A stretch of DNA of 20,932 nt from 630D-37 sp037447295 (GTDB lineage Bacteria > Chloroflexota > Anaerolineae > Anaerolineales > Villigracilaceae), in NCBI GenBank assembly GCA_037447295.1, contig JBBIGZ010000050.1:1-20932 (forward strand), in the 5' to 3' direction. The position numbers were made by a program, and so were the translations under genes. Positions 6,326 through 13,138 of the stretch are shown piece after piece (position 1 is the first letter of the stretch; the number at the start of each line of letters is the position of its first letter). A model generated the notes under the pieces. The model was not told the origin of the DNA. It saw only the letters and a list, made by a program, of their open reading frames with translations, and searched no databases.

Positions 6326-8407
6326 TCATCCTTGGAGCACGCGCTGCAGGGCCAGGAGCAAGCGCCCGCGCTGCTCAAAACCGCTTTCTCCTAGATCGCT
6401 AATGCCCAGGTAAATGCGACCGCGGCAGCGACGGAGCAATCCATCCATCAAGCGCGCCAGGCTCTCTTGGGCCGCCTGGACTTCGTCCGCATCGGTCCAT
6501 GGCTTGCCCTTTGGCCAATGACGGGAAAGCACATACGGATGGGTGAGCGGCTGATAGAGGCGTTCATACCAGCCGGCCGAGCCAACATCTAGCCAAAATT
6601 GTACTTCCACGGGGCGATTCATCATCAGGAACGTATGAGCCGGAGCGATCAACACGGCTTCCTGATCTTCTATACGCCAGGCTTCCAAGTATTGCGCGGC
6701 GATCACCCCCTCGCGCAACATGGCAATGTATTCGCGGTTCAAGCGGTCCACGGGGGATTCTTCTCCGTCATCGCTCAGGACAGGCCAGAGCGCCTGACGG
6801 AACTTAAAGGCCGATTCCACCAACGTAGCCGCCACGCGCACCGCATCCAGATTGCGGTGGAAGCCGAAATTGGGCTGGGAGAGCACCTCACCAAAAAGCA
6901 GCCGCCAGAAATGATCCAGGGGAAGCGGTTCCGGGCGCTCCCGGTAGCTTAGCAACCAATCCCGTAGGATCGTATATTGCTCACCCAACACGGATGTCAG
7001 GCGTTCTTGCGTTTGCTCCTCTCGAATGTTCTCAAACGGCATGAGCGCCAGATCTTTCGGCTTATAGAGGATCTCCGTCAGCAAATATGCACGCGGCCAA
7101 TCCGTGTTCAACGCCAGCATCCAGGTCCGGGCGAGATCGAACTTTGAGGGGGCTTGCGACCATTGCGGGTGCGCCAGCATGGCCAGCACGATCAAGGCAT
7201 GGGTGGCCGGTTCCTCGTTCAACGAGCGGGAAGGGCGATGGGAACGCACCGGCACGTTCCGCTCTACCAGGCGCTGCAGCAGGGCGAAGCGCAACGCGTC
7301 CGAAAGATACGGCGCTAGGATAGCAATCTGCGAAGGGGGGAGGCCTTCTTCGTGAACCAGGTGCGCCGTCTGCTCCGCTACCCAATCCAACATTTGGGGA
7401 TAGAAACGGAAATCCGGAATGACCAGCGTTTGGGCAAGATGCTCGCGCAAATGGGGTAGAGGCGGGATCGGCTCTGCGTGCAATGCAGCCTGCAATCCCT
7501 GACGCAGGGTCTCAATGGCCGGCGAAGTGACCCAGGAATGGGAAAGGGAGATGAGGCGATCGCAATGCTCGGCCAAGCTCTGAGCGCTGAGCGCATCTGC
7601 CCCCAGGAACTTGCGATAGCCGCCGCCCTCGTCGTAGATCAGGAGTGCCGATTCGAACTCGGTCAATTGCTCGCGCACCCAATCATGCGCCAGGGGGATA
7701 TCTTCTTCGATGTTCTCGTAAATCAGGTGTCTATAGCGTGCAAACCAGGCGCGCACGCTGGGGTGTGGCCAGAGATGATGCCAGAAAACCTCCAGCTGCA
7801 GCGAAAAATCGAGCAAATTATGTTCCAGGCAGAATTGACGAAAGCGCGTAGCGCATTCCTGCGCATCAGCATAGACGCGGCGCTGGGCCGGATCACCCAG
7901 CCAAGCGGCATCCAGGCGCTCGCCGATCTCGGTATACGGGAAGCCTACGGCAGCGGATTTGTTCAGGTTATCCAGGATCTGGCTATAGAGGCGATTGCGA
8001 TCGATGGTGAGAGAAGCAAAGAAGCCTTGCTCTAGCAGAGGCCGCACCACATAGGCCATAAAATATTGCGCCGTTTCCAGCGTTAGGAAAACCGGGGGGC
8101 GCTCTGGGTGGGCGAAACCGGCCTTCTCCGCGGCCAGCGGCCAGAAGAGATCGCAGGCACGGCGTGCCAGACCCCCGATGGTCGCCAGCTGTGCCTCGCC
8201 GATCGGCCCGATCTCCGCTTCCAGCAGTGCCTGCCGATAGGGTTCCTGAAGGGTGCGTTGTGGTGCCAGGATGAGGATGCTTTCCGCTGCCACTCCTTGG
8301 CGGAAGAGCGCTTTCAGATGCTCAACGGCGAGGGTCGTTTTGCCGCTGCCGGCTGGACCTTTGAGAAAGGTGCGTCCCTGGAAGGGAAGATCGAACGAGG
8401 GGAACAT
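6326..8407 (-). CDS. UvrD/Rep-like superfamily I ATPase with degenerate helicase motifs
   Basis: A 693-residue protein related to UvrD/PcrA-type helicases. The P-loop GPAGSGKTT is intact at 17-25, and a motif Ia-like LILAPQRTL follows at about 45-53. Where active helicases have the DEXQD motif II, this protein reads LIYENIEED at 228-236, with Asn at the place of the catalytic Glu in the most natural alignment. The later AH..KGLE segment reads AHTFLMMNRPVEVQF at about 590-604. A motif VI-like LLRRCRGRIYLG is present at about 657-668. It may bind ATP or DNA without normal unwinding, or it may be an accessory subunit. No nuclease motif was seen. The start is 1 base after the stop of the oxidoreductase gene (TGA-T-ATG) and the end is 3 bases before pcm, so it sits inside the operon. 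The exact family is not recognised. Confidence 0.7.
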   Translation of the reverse strand: MFPSFDLPFQGRTFLKGPAGSGKTTLAVEHLKALFRQGVAAESILILAPQRTLQEPYRQALLEAEIGPIGEAQLATIGGLARRACDLFWPLAAEKAGFAHPERPPVFLTLETAQYFMAYVVRPLLEQGFFASLTIDRNRLYSQILDNLNKSAAVGFPYTEIGERLDAAWLGDPAQRRVYADAQECATRFRQFCLEHNLLDFSLQLEVFWHHLWPHPSVRAWFARYRHLIYENIEEDIPLAHDWVREQLTEFESALLIYDEGGGYRKFLGADALSAQSLAEHCDRLISLSHSWVTSPAIETLRQGLQAALHAEPIPPLPHLREHLAQTLVIPDFRFYPQMLDWVAEQTAHLVHEEGLPPSQIAILAPYLSDALRFALLQRLVERNVPVRSHRPSRSLNEEPATHALIVLAMLAHPQWSQAPSKFDLARTWMLALNTDWPRAYLLTEILYKPKDLALMPFENIREEQTQERLTSVLGEQYTILRDWLLSYRERPEPLPLDHFWRLLFGEVLSQPNFGFHRNLDAVRVAATLVESAFKFRQALWPVLSDDGEESPVDRLNREYIAMLREGVIAAQYLEAWRIEDQEAVLIAPAHTFLMMNRPVEVQFWLDVGSAGWYERLYQPLTHPYVLSRHWPKGKPWTDADEVQAAQESLARLMDGLLRRCRGRIYLGISDLGESGFEQRGRLLLALQRVLQG

Positions 8408-8408
8408 A

Positions 8409-9449
8409 TCAGGTTCTTGGCTGGCTCGAAAAGTGGATCATCTCTCCCTGTTCCGCCGAGCGATGGGCCGCTAACGCCAGTTCTAGCGCCCGAATGCCAT
8501 CTTCCAGGGTGCAGATCGGCTCTGCTTCCCCGCGGACTACATCCAAAAAATGCCGCATTTCGGCCAGGAAGAGGTGATTGCGCTCGAAATCCGGCGGTGG
8601 CGTGAAGGTTTCCACCTGTGGGGGCGGCGGAGATTCGGACCATTCGCCGAAGGGCATCGAAACCCGGTAAAAGGTTAGGCTTCCATCGGCGTTATCCCAC
8701 CGCAAAGTGCCCTGACTCCCCACGATCTCCCAGCGATGGCTTGGCGGACGCTGGACGTAATTCAAATGGACACCGCCGAAAGCGCCGTTTTCCAGGCGCA
8801 GGCCGATCTCGGCCACATCCTCCACGTCCAGCTCAAGGGGCGAAAGGTGGGCCCGAAAGGCCCAAAGGGCTTCAACTTCGCCTAGCAGGAAGCGCAAATA
8901 GTCCAATGGATGGGTGAGGGTGCGGATCACGCCGCCGCCCAGGTCGCGCCTCGCTGCATAACTCTGACGGTAATCTTCCCACGGATGCCATTGCGGCAGA
9001 TATTCTCCCCAATGCAGATGAAAGGTGAAAATCTGTCCTAATGCTCCCTGTTGCAGTAGAGCGCGTGCCTGCTGGAGCGTGGGATGGAAACGGAACTGGA
9101 AGCCGACCAGGATGCGGCTGCCGGAATGTTGCGCCGCTTCCCGTAGCGCATCCAGGCCTTCCAGATCGTGGGAGACCGGCTTTTCCAACAAGAGATGACA
9201 ACCGGCCTCGACTGCCGGCCGGGCGATCGGCAAATGGAGTGCCGTGGGCGTGGCGACGATCACCGCTTGAGGGCGATGCCGCCGCAAAGCGCTCTCGATT
9301 TCGGTTTCGACGGGGAAGTCGGCCAGCTCCTCCGCGGGCAAAGTGGAGCGGCCGGAGCGCAGGAGCACGATCTCGCGCTCTCCCAGGGCCAGCAAATTGC
9401 GCAGGTGACGTCGCCCGATCGATCCCAGGCCGGCGATCAGGAATTTCAT
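8409..9449 (-). CDS. Gfo/Idh/MocA-family NAD(P)-dependent oxidoreductase
   Basis: A 346-residue predicted dehydrogenase of the glucose-fructose oxidoreductase/inositol dehydrogenase family, usually acting on sugars or sugar nucleotides. The N-terminal Rossmann fingerprint is GLGSIGRRH at 7-15. The family EKP motif, with catalytic-type Lys90, is at 89-91. GGGV at 171-174 is followed by His180 and Asp183, which fit the usual active-site pattern. The frame stays open far upstream inside gltX, but the ATG at 9449 overlaps the gltX stop as ATGA and starts exactly before the Rossmann strand, so the longer form is rejected. The substrate cannot be told; no sugar-biosynthesis cluster lies beside it. 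Confidence 0.85.
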   Translation of the reverse strand: MKFLIAGLGSIGRRHLRNLLALGEREIVLLRSGRSTLPAEELADFPVETEIESALRRHRPQAVIVATPTALHLPIARPAVEAGCHLLLEKPVSHDLEGLDALREAAQHSGSRILVGFQFRFHPTLQQARALLQQGALGQIFTFHLHWGEYLPQWHPWEDYRQSYAARRDLGGGVIRTLTHPLDYLRFLLGEVEALWAFRAHLSPLELDVEDVAEIGLRLENGAFGGVHLNYVQRPPSHRWEIVGSQGTLRWDNADGSLTFYRVSMPFGEWSESPPPPQVETFTPPPDFERNHLFLAEMRHFLDVVRGEAEPICTLEDGIRALELALAAHRSAEQGEMIHFSSQPRT

Positions 9450-10930
9450 GCCGCCTCCGCAGGGGAAAAGGCTTCGAGAAGTTGTAAGGCGTATCGCAGG
9501 CGTTGTAGGGTTTTCTCCCGCCCCAATACTTCCATGCTTTCCAGCAATGGCGGGCTGACCGTTTTCCCCGTCACCGCCACCCGCAACACGCCGAAGACCT
9601 GCCCAGCGCTCAGCCCCAGCTCTTCTACCAGACCACGCAGCAGAGGTTCTATGCTCTTGGCTTCCAGCACGGGGAAGGCTTCCAGGATTTCCAGAGCGCG
9701 GCGCAGGACCTGCTTCGATTGCTCTGCGCTCATGTTCTTGCCGATCAGCTCGGCAGGATTCGGTTGTACTATCTCCTGGAAGAGGAAATCCACCCATTGG
9801 GGCGCTTCGTCCAGCGTCACCAGCCGCTCGCGGATCAGCGGGACAATGCGCAGGAGCTGCGTTTCATCGGCCGCTGGGAGATAGGGTTTCAGCCGCCGTG
9901 CCAGTTCGGTTTCGGGTAGGCGACGGATGTGCACGCCACTGAAGTGATCGAGCTTGGTAAAGTTGATCGCTGCCGGGGCCGGGTTGAGATGCTTGAGGTC
10001 AAAGCGGGCGATCATATCCTCCAGGGTCATCACATCATCCCCTTCCACGCCCCAGCCCATCAGCGCGATCCAGTTCAATACGCCTTCTGGCACGTAGCCC
10101 AGCTGTTTCAGATCGCCGATATAGATGGAATAACCGCTATCCATGGCGATCGAAGCATCGCGCTTGCTCATCTTGCCCTTGCCGGAGGGCTTCAGGAACA
10201 CCGAAAGGTGCACCCAGATCGGCTCTTCCCAGCCGAAGGCGCGCACGATCAGGACGTGCAGGGGGAAAGTGGAGAGCCATTCCGAGCCGCGGATGACGTG
10301 GGTGATGCCCATCAGATGATCGTCCACCATGGCGGCCAAGTGGTAGGTCGGCAGGCCATCCGATTTGAGCAGGACGTAATCGTCAATCATGTAGTTCGGC
10401 GTAGTGATCGGCCCGCGCAGCAGGTCGACGGCGGTGGTTTCCCCCTCGCGCGGCGCTTTGAAGCGGATGACGTGAGATTCACCCTGGCGCGCCCGACGAC
10501 GGGCTTCATCTGGATCGAGGGCGCGGCAGAAGCCATCGTAACCTGTGTTCAGCTTTTGGGCTTGGCGTTCCTTGCGCACGCGTTCCAGGCGCTCCGGCGA
10601 GCAAAAACAGGGATAGGCGGCACCTTTTTCGACCAGTTCCCAAGCGTGGTGATGGTAAATCTCCCGTCGCTCGGATTGGCGATAGGGTCCATAGGGGCCG
10701 CCGATATCCGGACCTTCGTCGTATTCCAGCCCCAACCAATGCAGGCCTTCGATCAGCTCCTGTTCGGAGCCGGGCACGGTGCGGCGGGTATCGGTATCTT
10801 CGATGCGCAGGATAAACTGTCCACCGGTCTGACGCGCCAGCAGGTAGTCATAGAGTGCCGTGCGCGCCCCTCCCAGGTGCATCCGACCGGTGGGGGAGGG
10901 AGCAAAGCGGGTACGGGCAGGACGATTCAT
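9446..10930 (-). CDS. gltX: Glutamyl-tRNA synthetase
   Basis: A 494-residue class I aminoacyl-tRNA synthetase that attaches glutamate to tRNA. The N-terminus FAPSPTGRMHLGG carries the HIGH-type signature at 18-21 as HLGG. The KMSKS-type loop is GKGKMSKR, with Lys253-Arg257. The C-terminal half is the helical anticodon-binding region. Whether it also charges tRNA-Gln (non-discriminating form) is not decidable here. AGAGG precedes the ATG by about 8 bases. The gene begins 22 bases after the stop of the ATP-grasp ligase and ends in an ATGA overlap with the oxidoreductase. Confidence 0.95.
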   Translation of the reverse strand: MNRPARTRFAPSPTGRMHLGGARTALYDYLLARQTGGQFILRIEDTDTRRTVPGSEQELIEGLHWLGLEYDEGPDIGGPYGPYRQSERREIYHHHAWELVEKGAAYPCFCSPERLERVRKERQAQKLNTGYDGFCRALDPDEARRRARQGESHVIRFKAPREGETTAVDLLRGPITTPNYMIDDYVLLKSDGLPTYHLAAMVDDHLMGITHVIRGSEWLSTFPLHVLIVRAFGWEEPIWVHLSVFLKPSGKGKMSKRDASIAMDSGYSIYIGDLKQLGYVPEGVLNWIALMGWGVEGDDVMTLEDMIARFDLKHLNPAPAAINFTKLDHFSGVHIRRLPETELARRLKPYLPAADETQLLRIVPLIRERLVTLDEAPQWVDFLFQEIVQPNPAELIGKNMSAEQSKQVLRRALEILEAFPVLEAKSIEPLLRGLVEELGLSAGQVFGVLRVAVTGKTVSPPLLESMEVLGREKTLQRLRYALQLLEAFSPAEAA

Positions 10931-10952
10931 GAAAGGACCTCTTGCAACGATT

Positions 10953-12074
10953 TTAGGCTTCGAGCAATCCCCAGCGCGCGGCGCCGAGGTGCAGAATTTC
11001 CAAGATCAGGTCACGATATTCAATGCCTTCAGCGGCAGCCATCAGGCAGAGATCGCTATAACCGGGCGTCAGGCCGGGCAGGGGATTGATCTCCAAAAGC
11101 CGCGGCTGACCTTCGGCATCCAGACGGATATCGACGCGCGAAACATCCAGCGCACCGATCACCAGGTGGGCGCGCAGCGCCAGATGGTGGAGCTTACGCG
11201 CCAGTTCCGGGTCTACTTCCGCCGGGCAGATATACTGGGGAGCTCCCGGCTGGCCAAGAGGCGTGGCCTTAGCCGCATGACTGTAAATGCCGGGGGTAGC
11301 GGAAGTGGCCGTGTTTAGTTCCAAAATCGGGAAGCGGTGGAAGCCATCGGCATCGTACCATTCCGGATGACGGGAATAGCGCTTTGCATCCGGGCGGCCG
11401 ATCTGTCCCACCGTGAACTCACGGCCGGGAAGGAAGGTTTCCACCAGCGCCGGTTGTCTATAGGTCTGGATCACGTAGCGCACACGACGACGCAATTCTT
11501 CCTCGTTGTGGACCTTTGCCGCCGCATCTACGCCCATCCCCGTGCCTTCGCGCGCCGGTTTGACGAAAAGCGGGAACTTCAGCTCCGGCCGCAACGGTTC
11601 ATCACCGGTGGCGAATTCCTGGAAGGGAGCAACCGGCAACCTTCGATCGCGCCAGATGCGTTTGGTGAGCGTTTTGTCCAGGGCGATCGCGTTGGTCAGG
11701 ACGCGCGAGCCGGTGTAGGGGATGCCCATCAGCTCGAGCAATGCCGGCACCTGCGCTTCGCGCGCATCTCCGCCCAGACCTTCGGCAATGTTGAAGCAGA
11801 TATCGGGGTTGTACTCCCGTAAGGCAAAAGGCAACTCATGATCGGCCAGGATAAAGCGCGTCTCATGACCTTCGCTTTCAATGGCCGCCTGAATGGCCTG
11901 GATGGTCTCGATATGATCGTAATCGGCATATGCATCCGGCGGGACACCCGGCGGGCGCGGCTGGTTCTCATCCTTGATATTTGCCAGCACGGCCACGCGC
12001 CAGGGCCATTTCTTCGGACGCGGACTGGGAGGTTTTTCGCCCTCCTCTGGAGATGGGAAGGTAGGATCGGTCAT
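10953..12074 (-). CDS. D-alanine--D-alanine ligase family ATP-grasp enzyme
   Basis: A 373-residue ATP-grasp protein most like D-alanine--D-alanine ligases, which join two D-alanines for peptidoglycan precursors. The Ddl-type N-terminal block around FNIAEGLGGDAREAQ and ELMGIPYTGS is followed by the ATP-grasp segments FPLFVKPAREGTGMGV and ETFLPGREFTVG. The C-terminal metal and product site is LLEINPLPGLTPGYSDL. An upstream ATG at 12107 is in frame, but the ATG at 12074 has an excellent AAGGAG 8 bases ahead, so I use it. The first 25 residues are Pro/Glu/Lys-rich and probably disordered. Some proteins of this type are diverged Ddl paralogues with other amino-acid or peptide substrates, so I give no symbol. 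It heads the - strand run ending with hemW, and its upstream region is the palindrome-rich divergent spacer. Confidence 0.75.
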   Translation of the reverse strand: MTDPTFPSPEEGEKPPSPRPKKWPWRVAVLANIKDENQPRPPGVPPDAYADYDHIETIQAIQAAIESEGHETRFILADHELPFALREYNPDICFNIAEGLGGDAREAQVPALLELMGIPYTGSRVLTNAIALDKTLTKRIWRDRRLPVAPFQEFATGDEPLRPELKFPLFVKPAREGTGMGVDAAAKVHNEEELRRRVRYVIQTYRQPALVETFLPGREFTVGQIGRPDAKRYSRHPEWYDADGFHRFPILELNTATSATPGIYSHAAKATPLGQPGAPQYICPAEVDPELARKLHHLALRAHLVIGALDVSRVDIRLDAEGQPRLLEINPLPGLTPGYSDLCLMAAAEGIEYRDLILEILHLGAARWGLLEA

Positions 12075-12082
12075 AGATATTT

Positions 12083-12088
12083 CTCCTT
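12083..12088 (-). promoter_or_regulatory. Ribosome binding site that fixes the ATP-grasp ligase start
   Basis: Reading the - strand, AAGGAG is followed by 8 bases and then the ATG at 12074. No comparable site precedes the in-frame ATG at 12107. Confidence 0.75.
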
Positions 12089-12153
12089 GGGAAAAGAGTT
12101 TGCACATCGCTGTTTTTTCGATGCGCTTATAAGTTTACCACGCCGATCGATGC

Positions 12154-12247
12154 ACAAACGCAGGACACACGCTAGCGTTTGTCCTACATGGACAAACATA
12201 AGTGTTTGTTCTACAATAGAGAAACAAACGCGAGCGTTTGTTCTACA
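12154..12247. repeat. Three successive palindromic repeats in the divergent spacer
   Basis: Three similar palindromes lie in a row. Unit 1, 12163-12184, pairs in 10 of 11 positions around CGCTAGCG and has an extra half-site ACAAACGC at 12154-12161. Unit 2 is 12190-12211, with the paired core ACAAACA/TGTTTGT. Unit 3, 12223-12242, has perfect 9-base arms AACAAACGC/GCGTTTGTT around GA. Each unit is followed on the + strand by (C/T)CTACA. The centres are 27 and 32 bases apart. They look like copies of one short palindromic repeat family inserted or expanded in the gap between divergent genes. Confidence 0.85.
12189..12217 (+). promoter_or_regulatory. Sigma-70-type promoter for the GNAT gene, built into palindrome 2
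   Basis: TGGACA (12189-12194) and TACAAT (12212-12217) are separated by 17 bases, close to the TTGACA/TATAAT consensus. The expected start near 12224 would put palindrome 3 at the very 5' end of the mRNA, about 34 bases before the ATG at 12258. The remaining gap, 12075-12150, holds no clear promoter for the ligase; TATAAG-like sequence near 12126-12133 on the - strand is only a weak candidate. Confidence 0.5.
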
Positions 12248-12257
12248 GAGAGTACCT

Positions 12258-13136
12258 ATGAAGTGGAGCCTTCGAGTTTTAGAAACGCCCGAGGAGATGC
12301 ACGAGGTGGAAGAATTGCAGCGCCTGGTCTGGCCAGGGAGCGAAACCGATGTGGTGCCGGCGCATTTGCTGATCACTGCGGCCCATAACGGGGGATTGGT
12401 GATCGGGGCATATGTGGAAGAGGAGAACAAGCCGAAGCTAATCGGTTTCGTCTTCGGCTTTCCGGGGCTGGATATGCTCCCCGATGGACCGGCTCCCAAG
12501 CATTGTTCCCATATGTTAGGCGTCCATCCTGCATATCGAGATAGCGGTCTGGGATTTGCCCTTAAGCGTGCCCAATGGCAAATGGTCCGCCACCAGGGGT
12601 TGACCCATATCACCTGGACCTATGACCCGCTGCTCAGCCGCAATGCGTATTTGAATATTGCCAAGCTCGGCGCGGTTTGCAACACCTACCGCCGTTCGGA
12701 ATATGGCGAAATGCGCGATGCGCTCAACATCGGCTTGCCATCCGATCGTTTTCAAGTGGATTGGTGGATTCGCACGCCGCGCGTCGAGCGACGGCTGAGC
12801 CGATCGGCGCGCCCGCGCTTGCGTTTGGAGCACTTCTTGCAAGCCGGCCTCCGTCCCCTTTACGAGCCGACCAGGAATGAAAGAGGGCACCTCCAGCCTC
12901 CTGCCTCGGTGCCCTCCTTCCAGGAGCGTTTGCTCCTGGTCGAAATTCCTGCCGATTTCAATGCCCTCAAAGCCGAGGACCTTCCGCTGGCGCGGGCCTG
13001 GCGCTTTTTCACCCGTGAATTGTTCGAGAGCGCCTTCGCCGCCGGCTATTTGGTGACCGATTTCCTGTTTGAACCCAAAGCGAATAACCGCAGCTTTTAC
13101 GTCTTGAGCTACGGCGAGAGCGTGCTGGAAGGGTAA
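12258..13136 (+). CDS. GNAT-superfamily acetyltransferase (COG3375-like)
   Basis: A 292-residue protein with an N-terminal acetyltransferase fold of the GCN5 type, which moves an acetyl group from acetyl-CoA to an amine. The acetyl-CoA binding loop MLGVHPAYRDSGLGF is at about 86-100. A C-terminal half of about 150 residues follows, as in the 'predicted GNAT' COG3375 proteins. The substrate is unknown. The frame is open further upstream, through the palindromes and into the ligase gene, but residues from Met at 12258 are the first that resemble the family. Its ribosome site is weak (AGAGAG, 5 bases before the ATG). It is the only + strand gene between two - strand runs, and its stop is 2 bases from the stop of the phosphohexomutase. 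Residues about 207-229 (NERGHLQPPASVPSFQE and neighbours) are encoded by two strong hairpins. Confidence 0.8.
   Translation: MKWSLRVLETPEEMHEVEELQRLVWPGSETDVVPAHLLITAAHNGGLVIGAYVEEENKPKLIGFVFGFPGLDMLPDGPAPKHCSHMLGVHPAYRDSGLGFALKRAQWQMVRHQGLTHITWTYDPLLSRNAYLNIAKLGAVCNTYRRSEYGEMRDALNIGLPSDRFQVDWWIRTPRVERRLSRSARPRLRLEHFLQAGLRPLYEPTRNERGHLQPPASVPSFQERLLLVEIPADFNALKAEDLPLARAWRFFTRELFESAFAAGYLVTDFLFEPKANNRSFYVLSYGESVLEG
12883..12939. repeat. Two adjacent perfect hairpins inside the GNAT reading frame
   Basis: GAGGGCACC (12883-12891) pairs with GGTGCCCTC (12908-12916) across 16 bases. Directly after it, CCAGGAGC (12920-12927) pairs with GCTCCTGG (12932-12939) across GTTT. There is no T-run on either strand, so neither is a standard terminator. 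They lie in a low-conservation-looking Pro/Ser/Gln-rich stretch just before the RLLLVEIPADF strand. Confidence 0.65.
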
Positions 13137-13138
13137 CT

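Noticed and set aside
9450..9797. N-terminal extension of the Gfo/Idh/MocA oxidoreductase
   Set aside because: The extension is out-of-frame gltX sequence without family likeness. The ATG at 9449 overlaps the gltX stop as ATGA and begins the Rossmann fold.
9929..11089. A 386-codon open frame on the + strand
   Set aside because: It is antisense to gltX, whose HIGH-type and KMSKS signatures are unmistakable, and runs on into the ligase gene.
12154..12247. A small CRISPR array
   Set aside because: There are only three units, each is itself a palindrome, spacing is irregular (27 and 32 bases), and the gaps between units are only a few bases, so there are no spacers.
11838..12257. Upstream extension of the GNAT reading frame
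   Set aside because: It runs through the start region of the opposite-strand ligase and the palindromes, and encodes Cys/Arg-rich sequence unlike the GNAT family.
12883..12939. A bidirectional terminator between GNAT and the phosphohexomutase
   Set aside because: The hairpins are about 200 bases before the GNAT stop, lie within its coding sequence and have no T-run on either strand.
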